From Drosophila pseudoobscura (lineage: Eukaryota; Arthropoda; Insecta; Diptera; Drosophilidae), in the NCBI RefSeq assembly GCF_009870125.1, contig NW_022881738.1:124001-188000 (forward strand): 64,000 bases of DNA. The letters are read 5' to 3'. Made by a program: the position numbers and the translations under genes. Numbering within the stretch: position 1 is the first letter of the stretch; every line of letters starts with the position of its first letter. Positions 47,772 through 59,236 of this stretch are shown one piece after another. The notes under the pieces were generated by a model. That model was not told where the DNA came from. It ran no database searches and saw only the letters and a program-made list of their open reading frames with translations.

Positions 47772-49922
47772 TGTAGTGTACCAGAGTTTAAATATATATT
47801 TGTGTAAACAGATATATAGGCCCTCGGTATCAGCAGATGACCATGACTGACTTAAGGACGGCGTACAAATAGGGTTGGTCGTGTGCACTCTTGCTAGGCT
47901 CGGGTCTAGCTCGCCGGATGGTCGGGGTTCTTCCTCGCCTAATTGTACTATCGTACTCCACTACATTTAATTAGTGCACTTTACGGGAACTATAAGTGAT
48001 TATATAAAACAAAGTAAACTGAAATACTGATAGCGCCGACACGCCAAATAAAAGCCCTACTGAACCATTTCTATTTAGACAGAACCTAGGTGTTGATTGT
48101 CCCTCTCTTCTGTACCCACCCTACCATGACATTGCGTTCGAGTTCTTGCATTGTCCCTTGATCAATCCTTTACTAAGGTTTACCACATTTTATAAGATCC
48201 TGGCACGGATACTCGACAGACCATTTTTATGATTTTAAAGATTCATTTCAATTCAAAAAGATTCATATTTTAATATAATGTGAGACTTCAATTTCAATAT
48301 TCATTACGTTGCAGTTGTAGAAACACAACAATTGACTTAGCTTCTAATTTGTGGGTATTATTTCCTTAATCCTAATTATCATATAAGTTTAGTTATAAAT
48401 TCATTATTTTAAAGCATGAAAACATTAGGGTATAGGTATATATATATATAAACGAGAGAATAAGAATCGAAATCGTAAACAAAAGCTAGATCAGACTGGG
48501 GTGCATTATACACACTGAGCAGACGGGTTTGAATCATTATACACTGTATGCATATCTACACTTTCAAGTTAATAGGCTCTTTTGACCAAACTACTTTTTG
48601 CTGTACATAATTACTCACTCCGGCGTTATTGTCTTACGCTGATCGTTGGGCCCAATGATGTCGTAGATGTTGACCGCAGCTGTTTAAAATATGGAAATCA
48701 TAAATATATAATGCATACAATACAATTACGCTACAAACACCGTCGCATAGTCATCAGTCAGTTGTTTTGGTTTTCATAATACAGACAGAAATTTAATTGT
48801 TATGCTCTATCGCGAAAATTGAACCAAAAGGTAGCAAACGACAGAAAATTTAGTGTGCATATGCACATATGTATGTAGGCATGTACGCGCGTAACATCAA
48901 AAAGGGGTGTTAATAAAGTTTCAGTTACATTACGTTAAACTGCTGATGTTTATGCGTTGGAACTTGATAATGAATTAAATGTAAATTGGACAAAACTCGA
49001 TCCTGTGCTGCTGCTTTGTAGACTCTTGACCGCCTGAAGTTGGTTAGAGGTCAACAGGTGCGATGTATATGGTTCCTGGCCGTACTGACGAATCTTCCGC
49101 CAAGCCTGTATTTAGTTATTTATGTCTGAGCAGCACTAAATATTCTTGGCGATTAAGGCTGATCTGTTCCACTTGGATCTTTGGAGATTCCGACTTGGTG
49201 GCAATATAAGGTCCAGAAACGATGAATTATGGTTGGAGTTGGAGAAACCTCGACAACTGTTCGCCTAAGCCAGCTCCCAGGGTAGTCTTCTCGAGACTAT
49301 ACCGCGATGGGGCAGCTTAGGTACACCTCCCTGCAACATAGGTTATGTCAGCACGTGCACGGCACTAATATGAAAACATACCTCTTTTCCCAAATATATC
49401 TGCACTAAATTCTTGTCATTCACTGACCACTGAACTGTACGGCACTTGTAACTATATGCTTCCAGCATATATTTGTGGAAATATATATATTTTCCGGATA
49501 GCACTATATATATGTGTGTGCAATATGTATGTTGCTCGCACTCGGAAATTATCACGTCTTTACAGATCGATCAACTTTCTTATATTGTTCAAAGCAGTAA
49601 TAGACGATGGACTGAGCAGCCAGTGCAGCAGAGCTTTTGAGCTTTTTACTAACTGTGCAATCGTATGATCCAGAACATTCGCAGCAGCATAAAACGATCG
49701 TCTAATGCACAGCATAGCTTAACTGTGCAATCGTACGATTGCCGTCTATGCTTCCCACTGTCCGTCGCTTGTATGTGTTCGTGGGCGTTCGGACTTAAGA
49801 GCGGCTAAGGCTTTGATCCACCCTTAAGAGCGGCTAAAGCTTGATCGTTCGAAATATCACAAGGGGGTCTCACGAGACGAAAGAAGATAACCAATTCCCT
49901 ATATTTTGTGCTGGCTACTACA
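47772..49922 (-). repeat. 3' LTR of the Ulysses-like element
   Basis: 2151 bp. It contains an AT microsatellite (about 48439-48451) and a pair of AACTGTGCAATCGTAYGAT repeats (near 49650 and 49721). It also has a tandem pair of CTTAAGAGCGGCTAARGCTT segments (near 49794 and 49825). Short ORFs of 60-70 codons are present on both strands, but none has recognisable protein features, so I treat the LTR as non-coding. Confidence 0.95.
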
Positions 49923-49925
49923 CCA

Positions 49926-49965
49926 CAGATAATTATACAAGACCTGCTCGACGAATAATTATCTG
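49926..49965 (-). other. perfect 11-bp inverted repeat beside the 3' LTR
   Basis: CAGATAATTAT (49926-49936) and ATAATTATCTG (49955-49965) can pair around an 18-base loop. The structure fills most of the gap between the pol stop and the 3' LTR, where the plus-strand primer should lie. No purine tract is visible there. Confidence 0.8.
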
Positions 49966-49985
49966 AAGAACTTGATTAGGAGAGA

Positions 49986-52900
49986 TTATTTCCTGATTTG
50001 AATGTCTTTCAGATGATACACGCCGAGATATTTCTTGTTCCCATCGACCAATTCGTAATAGTACGGACTTCGCTTTTTAATTACCTGAGCGGGAATGAAC
50101 ACAGGGGCTAGTTTAGAACTAAACTTTTTTATAGCACTACTTTGTGTGAAATTTCTAGCATATACCAAATCTCCAATCTTTAATTGTGTATCACGGCAGC
50201 GCAAATTGTATCTATGCGAATTTTCTTCGTGTGCCTTATTGACATTCGCTTTAGCCTGTTGCCGGATTAGCTGCAAGGAATCTGGGTTCTCCATTCTAGT
50301 ATCGTCGTTCAAAAGGTCTAGTTTACGCAAGAGTGCGTAATCCTTCCCATTCAACATCATGTTTTGACCAAATGCTAGAAAATATGGAGAATACCCTGTA
50401 CTCCTATGTAAGGTAGATCTCAATGAACCACTAATGGCATTCAGGTTACAGTCCCAATTGGAATGTTCGTTACCGATATAAGCTCGTATCGCAGCTATCA
50501 CGGATCTGTTCAGTCGCTCGCTGGCATTCGCTTGCGGTGAATAAATAGCTGTGCATTTTTGTGTTATACCGAAGCTATTTAAAAATGCCTGAAAGTAGCT
50601 AGATTTAAATTGGGATCCATTGTCTGACAAGATGACTTCTGGCACCCCAAATGTATAAAAGAGAGACCCTTCCAGATATTCACAGATCTTAGGGGCTGTA
50701 AATTTCTTCAAGGGACACAGAAAATGGAACTTAGTATTGTGATCAACAACTATGAGCAATCCTATGTTTCCCTTTTTCGTGCGTGGGTATGGTCCTAAGA
50801 GATCTATGTATAATTTCTGAAACGGCCTATCCGAAGTGAATGGTTTACCCATAGGAGGTCTAAGAATCATATTCGGACTCTTGGTCGTGCGACAACCGGT
50901 GCATTCAGATATGTACTTGCGCGTCTGGCTAACCATGCGAGGCCAGAATAAATATCTTTTAAGCTTCTCTATGGTTTTACTCATCCCACAATGTGCGGAG
51001 CTAGGGGCGTCATGAGCTTGATATAATACGTTCGTAATTAACCCTGACGGAACCCAAAGTTTCCATGATGCGTTCTCTTGAGACTCATCTCCCGAAGCGA
51101 ATACTGTCCTTTTGAAAACTTGACCGTCTATCACTTTCAAGTCTGGGAACTTACTCTGATTCTGTTGAATACTTTCTATTAAACTCAGATACTCAGCTGA
51201 TTTGAATTGATCTGAGTCTAGATCAACCATGGGGTTTATTTGCGTGAGCTCCTCTATAGCCGGTTCATCCTGACGCGAGAGAGTGTCAGCGACAACATTC
51301 AGTGTCCCCTTTCTATGTAGGATATTAAATGTGAAACTACGCAATTTCATAGACCATCTGGCTAATCTACCCGATAAATCCTTTTGTTGCATTAACCATT
51401 TAAGTGCTGCGTGATCGGTTATGACTACGAAGTCCTGTCCCTCAACATAAGAGCGGAATTTTTTTATTCCCTTTATGACTGCTAAGCACTCTAGTTCGGT
51501 AACCGAATAATTACGTTGTGCCTTGGATAATTTTTCTGACATGTAAGCAATTGGCAATTCAACGCCGTCGCGTTCTTGAGCTAAAACACAACCGATTCCG
51601 TAAGTGCTGGCATCACAGAGCAAAATAAAAGGTTTTGAGAAGTCAGGAGTTATCAAAATGGGTGATGCGGTTAAACAGGACTTTAAGGTCTCAAACGACT
51701 GTTGAGCATCATCATTCCACTGTAAATCTTTTTTCTTCTTAAGCAACTCGGTTAAGGGAAAACTAACGGTAGCATAATTTTCAACGAAACGTCGGTACCA
51801 ACCGGATAATCCCAAAAATCGACGCAGTTGCTTAACGGTAACTGGCACAGGGAACTTCGAGATGGCCTTGATTTTGTCTGGATTTGTCTTTATCCGACCA
51901 TTACCAATAATAAAACCCAAATACGTGATTTCTTTTATGCAAAAGTTTGATTTCCCTATGTTAATGGTTAGATTTGCTTTGCGTAGACACTACGCTATCT
52001 CCTGTAACAACAGTAAATGCGACTCGAAATCCTCTGATAAAACAAGTAGATCATCTAAATATACGAATACACGTGTCCGAAGATGAGCTGGAATAACTCG
52101 ATCCATTAGTCTACAGAGAGTTTGAGCGGCATTGCAAAGACCAAATGGCATCATTTTATATTGATATAATGGTCGGTTAGGCACTGTAAATGCAGTATAC
52201 TGTCGCGATTGTTCATCCAACGGGATTTGCCAAAATGCGTGTTTCATGTCTAATCCAGTGATGTAACGAGCGGGTGGTAATCGACTTAGAATACCATCAA
52301 TATGTGGTAACGGATATGCATCCCGTCTTGTAACCTTGTTCACTTCTCTTGAATCGAGACACAGTCTATATTTTTCGCCTTTCTTTACCAAAACGCAATT
52401 ACTGCTCCAGGGACTAGTCGACTCCTCTATAACATCGAGCGCAAGCATATTGTCCACCTCGGCAAACATCAATTTCTCTATGGCTGGCGATACCGGCCAA
52501 TGTCGTTGCTTTACGGGAATAGCTGCTCCAACATCTATAGAGTGTGTGACTAAACTGGTACGGCCTAATCCTTCAGTAGCGAAAGATGGAAAACAACCTA
52601 TCACTTTATCTAAGCGAATTCTCTCGTCTGCTGTCAATTTATGTAGGTTCGGTGGTTCTTCGACGTCATCCGTACCTCCAACATCTAATTCAGATACCTC
52701 TGCAGTGTGTGAGATTTTATCTAAAAGTCCAAATTTTTGCCAGAAGTCTATCCCCAAATAGACGTCTTGCTTGAGTTCAGGAATAAGAAACATTTCTAGG
52801 TCTGCCGTGCATCCACGGTAATTAATTTGTGTTACCAGCTTGCCTATAACCTTACTTTCAGTCTCGTTAGCCGTTCGTATTGCTCCTGAACACTTCTTAA

Positions 52901-53348
52901 CCTTGCAATGCGCCAACATTTCTTTCGCGGCTGAACCTCCAATACAACTGATTGTGGCCCCCGAATCCAACAAAGCTATGTAATCACTGCCTTCAATGGT
53001 GACACTGGTGTACAGCCTGTTATCCGAACTAAGAAATATAGCTGAAACAAACTTGTTCTTATTCTTGCGAACCATCTTCCAAAATTGTCTCAAACGTTTA
53101 GTTGAACGTTTGGGCTTTCTTACAAATTTAAAACTATCTATCTTATCAAAAATTTTCTTACGCGTTGTAATATAATTTGCTTCCCTATCAGGTAAAGGAG
53201 TAAATGAAAAATGATATGCCGTAGGCAGGGTTTCCTCTACTGTTTGTGAGCTGATCTTAGGCTCCCTTAAACTTTGGTCGTTCGTTAAACTAGTAGGTGA
53301 TTCTTGCAAACTTTTTTCTAAGGATGTGTCTGCTTGTTGTTGTTTAAC
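49986..53348 (-). pseudogene. pol: pol of the Ulysses-like element (PR-RT-RH-IN) with one in-frame TAG
   Basis: Entered by a frame overlap with gag near 53345. Protease LLDSGATIS lies near 52960. RT has LCLDSREVNKVT and MMPFGLCNA, with YLDDL at about 52047-52061. A single TAG at 51990-51992 interrupts the RT palm region about 16 codons after the catalytic motif. The same frame then continues for 644 aa to a stop at 49986. RNase H follows with LCDASTYGIG and FVVITDHAAL. Integrase has an HHCC head (HCGMSK to CTGC), D-D-E residues in IDLLGP, SDNGSQF and NASERLNRS, and a basic C-terminal domain. Apart from the TAG no lesion is visible, consistent with the young age shown by the LTRs. Confidence 0.93.
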
Positions 53349-54836
53349 ACATCCTTCTGCCGGTTTCCCGGAGGGTTACATTTGGGACATACCGGTTTGT
53401 AAGTATCTTTTGTTCCACACCCGTAGCAAAAGATCTTACGAGGACCTACACAATCGTCAAATTTATGACCTTTGTTGTCACAGTTCCAGCAAGTTGGAAC
53501 TGACTGTGAAGTACGACGTTGTATTTGACACACTATCGTCTGGACCTGACAATTCCGATACGTATGAGCGAAGAGTCCTTTGCTTGACCGATCTTATATC
53601 GTTATAAAACTGCTCGTGCTTACGTACCTCTCGTCGTAATATTGATCTATTGGCAATCTTTAAGTGAAGAAGCTCGTGGTGAAGAGTGGGCTTGAAATTT
53701 CTAATAAGTAGATTCACAACATCTTCTTCCGTAACCGAATTTTGAAGCCTATCCACGAGATCTTCGATAGCATATTGAAAGTCATCGAAGGATTCGTTTT
53801 CGCCCTGACGACGTTTACTAATCTTTTCCCAGATATCATAGTCGGTCTCAACATCTTCAAATCTTCTTCTAAACTCTATAAAAAACGTATCCCAATTAAA
53901 GTTTGGGTAATTTCGATGGAATTTCCAGTACCAATCACTAGCTTTTCCCGCGAATAAAAGATACAAGTGATCACAAAGCAATTGATAATTGTTATAAAGA
54001 TTTTGTTGCGTTAGAGAACGTACTCGATAAATAAACTCATCCATCCTCATGCAAGTTTTTGAACCATCGAATTTAATGCGCCAATTCTGCATTATACTGG
54101 AAACTTTTGCTGGTGCTACGTGTGAGCTCGAATTACTTCGATTTGCACTCGCTCTTGAAAAATCTAAAAGAACTTCTGCGTGACTATCTCGTGCTTGACC
54201 GATACCCACGTTATTTGTTTGGTTAATGTTATTGTCACCGGAAACATCGGGAGAGATATGTTCTGGTTGTGTCAGCTGGAGTGACGCTAATTGACTTTGA
54301 ATCGAAGATTCAATTGTTTTGCTTAAAAATGAAGTTAGTTGTTCCATTAACTGAGCCTGTTGAATGCTTACAGCAGACTGGACGTAGTTAGCGATTTCCA
54401 CTTGAGAGGTTATTGGAAGGGTTGTGTTGTTGGTTTCAGTTTCTGTTAGTGAGCGATCTAACCTGGATCGTTGAGTTGCTCTCGTATTCCTACCCCTTCT
54501 AATAAACTTTTGGCCCTTTTTAGGTCGATTAGACGTTCCGTCTATTGTGCTAAAAGATTCGTTAGCACTAGTTGGTCGTGTTCCTTCGGCGTTAAGCTCG
54601 GCTAACAACGTGTTGTTAGAGAATGTTAGTGCCAGAGCAGAACAATCTAATGAACAGGTGGGACATTTTGGGTTTGTCCTAATCTGTTCCAAAATACAAA
54701 GTTTATGGAATTTGTGTCTACACGGGGTGTTGGCTATAATCTCACTAGTTCCCAATACTTCGTTGCAAATTCCACAAAATGGTTCTGCTTCCTGCAACGC
54801 AGTTGTTATATCATCTGTACTTCGCCTTACAGCCAT
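53318..54836 (-). pseudogene. gag: Gag of the Ulysses-like element with N-terminal RING-H2 finger
   Basis: ATG at 54834-54836. Residues 21-61 form a complete RING-H2 pattern: Cys21, Cys24, Cys39, His41, His44, Cys47, Cys58 and Cys61. Ser/Thr/Asn-rich and Gln-rich regions follow, then a capsid-like domain (about residues 250-420, including ASDWYWKFHRNYPNFNWD and FRRRFEDVETDYDIWEKI). The frame closes at 53478. The nucleocapsid lies one frame over (about 53318-53545): a zinc knuckle CWNCDNKGHKFDDC, then CYGCGTKDTYKPVC with Thr at the usual His position and a further CPKC. A one-base change near 53545-53555 separates the two. RING-H2 proteins are usually E3 ubiquitin ligases; activity here is inference. 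Confidence 0.88.
53342..53348 (-). promoter_or_regulatory. possible -1 ribosomal frameshift heptamer GTTAAAC
   Basis: In the nucleocapsid frame the minus strand reads G TTA AAC shortly before the gag stop. A -1 slip there enters the pol frame exactly, and the two frames overlap at this place. GTTAAAC is a known slippery heptamer type in some viruses. I did not test for a downstream RNA structure. Confidence 0.6.
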
Positions 54837-55495
54837 TGTATATCAGACAATATTTAAGGAATTAAAGAAAAAAAAAAAATAAAAAAAAATTATATAAGAA
54901 GGTATTAATTGTAATAATAATGTCTGTCTTTCCCACATGCCAGAATACTATTTCTGGCTTTTCTATTTTCGTTAATATGGACTATTTATAAGTTAATGAC
55001 CTCGTGCACTGAATCATTGGACAACTATCGCGATTTGGCAATATAAAATTGTAAATCCGAATAACTCAAGATGCCTAAAGTGAAAAAGCAGGTTTGCTTT
55101 GGTCGATCAATCCAAAATAAACTGAATTGGAACCGCTAAATCCTAAAACAATTCCTGTTTATTCTGATCACTGTATGGTATTGCATAGCTGTCTCTGATA
55201 CTCACAATTCGATACTATAGGTCTGTTTTGGTCAACCAATCCGAAATAAAATGAATTGCAGTTGCTAAATCCGAAAACCGAGCCAAAGTATAAATTTTGA
55301 TATCTTTAACCTTTGTGCAATATTTTGCAAAAGAAAATGTGTCGTTGAAATTTTGATGTATTACCGGTTGAGCTTGGAGAACCAAGGCAAGATTTGCTTG
55401 TCTTATTAAAATAATCGGCCTATATAGTAAGACACTATAAATCCAAATTTTAATATCGCTCTGAATTGGTTTTAGATTCTAAGGCAAGTTGCCTG
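54837..55495 (-). other. leader of the Ulysses-like element
   Basis: About 660 bp of AT-rich untranslated leader. It contains two imperfect direct repeats of about 55 bp (near 55096-55150 and 55218-55280; both contain TTTGGTC, CCAATCC or TCAATCC, AATAAA and GCTAAATCC) and A-rich runs at 54866-54890 on the plus strand. No ORF is supported. Confidence 0.65.
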
Positions 55496-55513
55496 GCCCC
55501 ACGTTGGGCGCCA
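55496..55513 (-). promoter_or_regulatory. primer-binding site, tRNA-Lys
   Basis: Minus-strand TGGCGCCCAACGTGGGGC, 18 bases complementary to the tRNA-Lys(1,2) 3' end as I know it, six bases inside the 5' LTR. Confidence 0.88.
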
Positions 55514-55519
55514 TAAATG

Positions 55520-57672
55520 TGTAGTGTACCAGAGTTTAAATATATATTTGTGTAAACAGATATATAGGCCCTCGGTATCAGCAGATGACCATGACTGACT
55601 TAAGGACGGCGTACAAATAGGGTTGGTCGTGTGCACTCTTGCTAGGCTCGGGTCTAGCTCGCCGGATGGTCGGGGTTCTTCCTCGCCTAATTGTACTATC
55701 GTACTCCACTACATTTAATTAGTGCACTTTACGGGAACTATAAGTGATTATATAAAACAAAGTAAACTGAAATACTGATAGCGCCGACACGCCAAATAAA
55801 AGCCCTACTGAACCATTTCTATTTAGACAGAACCTAGGTGTTGATTGTCCCTCTCTTCTGTACCCACCCTACCATGACATTGCGTTCGAGTTCTTGCATT
55901 GTCCCTTGATCAATCCTTTACTAAGGTTTACCACATTTTATAAGATCCTGGCACGGATACTCGACAGACCATTTTTATGATTTTAAAGATTCATTTCAAT
56001 TCAAAAAGATTCATATTTTAATATAATGTGAGACTTCAATTTCAATATTCATTACGTTGCAGTTGTAGAAACACAACAATTGACTTAGCTTCTAATTTGT
56101 GGGTATTATTTCCTTAATCCTAATTATCATATAAGTTTAGTTATAAATTCATTATTTTAAAGCATGAAAACATTAGGGTATAGGTATATATATATATATA
56201 AACGAGAGAATAAGAATCGAAATCGTAAACAAAAGCTAGATCAGACTGGGGTGCATTATACACACTGAGCAGACGGGTTTGAATCATTATACACTGTATG
56301 CATATCTACACTTTCAAGTTAATAGGCTCTTTTGACCAAACTACTTTTTGCTGTACATAATTACTCACTCCGGCGTTATTGTCTTACGCTGATCGTTGGG
56401 CCCAATGATGTCGTAGATGTTGACCGCAGCTGTTTAAAATATGGAAATCATAAATATATAATGCATACAATACAATTACGCTACAAACACCGTCGCATAG
56501 TCATCAGTCAGTTGTTTTGGTTTTCATAATACAGACAGAAATTTAATTGTTATGCTCTATCGCGAAAATTGAACCAAAAGGTAGCAAACGACAGAAAATT
56601 TAGTGTGCATATGCACATATGTATGTAGGCATGTACGCGCGTAACATCAAAAAGGGGTGTTAATAAAGTTTCAGTTACATTACGTTAAACTGCTGATGTT
56701 TATGCGTTGGAACTTGATAATGAATTAAATGTAAATTGGACAAAACTCGATCCTGTGCTGCTGCTTTGTAGACTCTTGACCGCCTGAAGTTGGTTAGAGG
56801 TCAACAGGTGCGATGTATATGGTTCCTGGCCGTACTGACGAATCTTCCGCCAAGCCTGTATTTAGTTATTTATGTCTGAGCAGCACTAAATATTCTTGGC
56901 GATTAAGGCTGATCTGTTCCACTTGGATCTTTGGAGATTCCGACTTGGTGGCAATATAAGGTCCAGAAACGATGAATTATGGTTGGAGTTGGAGAAACCT
57001 CGACAACTGTTCGCCTAAGCCAGCTCCCAGGGTAGTCTTCTCGAGACTATACCGCGATGGGGCAGCTTAGGTACACCTCCCTGCAACATAGGTTATGTCA
57101 GCACGTGCACGGCACTAATATGAAAACATACCTCTTTTCCCAAATATATCTGCACTAAATTCTTGTCATTCACTGACCACTGAACTGTACGGCACTTGTA
57201 ACTATATGCTTCCAGCATATATTTGTGGAAATATATATATTTTCCGGATAGCACTATATATATGTGTGTGCAATATGTATGTTGCTCGCACTCGGAAATT
57301 ATCACGTCTTTACAGATCGATCAACTTTCTTATATTGTTCAAAGCAGTAATAGACGATGGACTGAGCAGCCAGTGCAGCAGAGCTTTTGAGCTTTTTACT
57401 AACTGTGCAATCGTATGATCCAGAACATTCGCAGCAGCATAAAACGATCGTCTAATGCACAGCATAGCTTAACTGTGCAATCGTACGATTGCCGTCTATG
57501 CTTCCCACTGTCCGTCGCTTGTATGTGTTCGTGGGCGTTCGGACTTAAGAGCGGCTAAGGCTTTGATCCAACCTTAAGAGCGGCTAAAGCTTGATCGTTC
57601 GAAATATCACAAGGGGGTCTCACGAGACGAAAGAAGATAACCAATTCCCTATATTTTGTGCTGGCTACTACA
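55520..57672 (-). repeat. 5' LTR of the Ulysses-like element
   Basis: 2153 bp, two bases longer than the 3' LTR because of one extra AT unit near 56195. The only substitution I noticed is GATCCAACC here against GATCCACCC near 49816. Confidence 0.95.
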
Positions 57673-59236
57673 GAGCGTGGATGTTATATAGCTGCGGTGG
57701 TTCAGTATACATGCCAGTGCTGGATAGGGAAGGGTTCTATATAAGTGCAGATGCCATATAGTTGCGGAGGTTCCACTTTTTTGGGGCTATATTGCCATAT
57801 TGGTGCTTATGCCCAAAATATGCGATCCTGCCACATTTCCTGGAGCGTGGATGCTATGTAGGTGCGGTGGTTCAGTATACATGCCAGTGCTGGATAGGGA
57901 AGGGTTCTATATAAGTACAGGTGCCATATAGTTAAGGAGGTTCGATTTTTTATGGGCTAGAGTGCCATATTGGTGCTAGTGCCCAAAATATGCGATCCTG
58001 CCAAATTTCCTAGAGCGTGGGTGCTATATAGGTGCGGTGGTTCAGTATACATGCCAGTGCTGGATAGTGAAGGGTTAGATATAAGTGCAGGTGCCATATA
58101 GTTGCGGAGGTTCCACTTTTTTAGGGCTATATTGTCATATTGGTGCTTATGCCCAAAATATGCGATCCTGCCACATTTCCTGGAGCGTGGGTGCTATATA
58201 GGTGCGGTGGTTCAGTATACATGCCAGTGCTGGATAGGGAAGGGTTCTATATAAGTGCAGGTGCCATATAGTTGCGGAGGTTCCACTTATTTGAGACTAG
58301 AGTGCCGTATTGTTGCTAGTGCCCAAAATATGCGATCCTGCCACATTTCCTAGAGCGTGGGTGCTATATAGGTGCGGTGGTTCAGTATACATTCCAGTGC
58401 TGGATAGGGAAAGGTTCTATATAAAAGCAGGTGCCATATAGTTGCGGAGTTCCACTTTTTTGAGGCTAGAGTGCCATATTGTTGCTAGTGCCCAAAATAT
58501 GCGATCCTGCCACATTTCCTAGAGCGTGGGTGCTATATAGGTACGGTGGTTCAGTATACATGCCAGTGCTGGATAGGGAGGTGTTCTATATAAGTGCAGG
58601 TGCCATATAGTTGCGGAGTTCCACTTTTTTGAGGCTAGAGTGCCGTATTGTTGCTAGTGCCCAAGATGTGCGATCTTGCCACATTTTCTGGTGCGTGCGT
58701 GCTATATAGGTGCGGTGGTTCAGTATACATGCCAGTGCTGGATAGGGAGGTGTTCTATATAAGTGCAGGGCCATATAGTTGCGGAGTTCCACTTTTTTGA
58801 GGCTAGAGTGCCGTATTGTTGCTAGTGCCCAAGATGTGCGATCTTGCCATATTTCCTGGAGCGTGGGTGCTATATAGGTACGGTGGTTCAGTATACATGC
58901 CAGTGCTGGATAGGGAAGGATTCTATATAAGTGCAGGTGCCATATAGTTGCGGAGTTCCACTTTTTTGAGGCTAGAGTGCCGTATTGTTGCTAGTGCCCA
59001 AGATGTGCGATCTTGCCACATTTCCTGGAGCGTGGGTGCTATATAGGTGCGGTGGTTCAGTATACATGCCAGTGCTGGATAGGGAGGTGTTCTATATAAG
59101 TGCATGTGCGATATAGTTGCGGAGGTTCCACTTTTTTGAGGCTAGAGTGCCGTATTGTTGCTAGTGCCCAAGATGTGCGATCTTGCCACATTTCCTGGAG
59201 CGTGGGTGCTATATAGGTACGGTGGTTCAGTATACA
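57673..59236. repeat. 170 bp satellite array, block 6 (mixed, mostly type B)
   Basis: About nine monomers. The first continues the monomer interrupted at 47771. The rightmost 780 bp follow 33.0-33.785 kb closely, including the rare TTTTCTGGTGCGTGCGTGC and GCATGTGCGATATAG variants. No gene is visible. Confidence 0.95.

Larger units (their letters stand above)
47772..57672 (-). mobile_element. Ulysses/Osvaldo-like Ty3/Gypsy element with 2.15 kb LTRs
   Basis: A 9.9 kb element on the minus strand. The LTRs are 2151 bp (47772-49922) and 2153 bp (55520-57672), TGTAGTG to CTACTACA on the plus strand, with a 4-bp target duplication GAGC (47768-47771 and 57673-57676). The primer site TGGCGCCCAACGTGGGGC fits tRNA-Lys. 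Long LTRs of about 2.1 kb with tRNA-Lys priming are characteristic of Ulysses of D. virilis and its relative Osvaldo. The LTRs differ only by one AT dinucleotide and one C/A change that I could see, so insertion is very recent. Gag has a frame change and RT one TAG, so this copy is probably non-autonomous. There is no env. Confidence 0.93.

Noticed and set aside
48582..48779. 65- and 70-aa ORFs repeated in both Ulysses-like LTRs
   Set aside because: They recur only because the LTRs are identical; no recognisable domain, and random AT-rich DNA gives ORFs of this size.
49923..49985. env gene downstream of pol in any of the elements
   Set aside because: In each element pol lies less than about 210 bp from the 3' LTR, which leaves no room for an env ORF.
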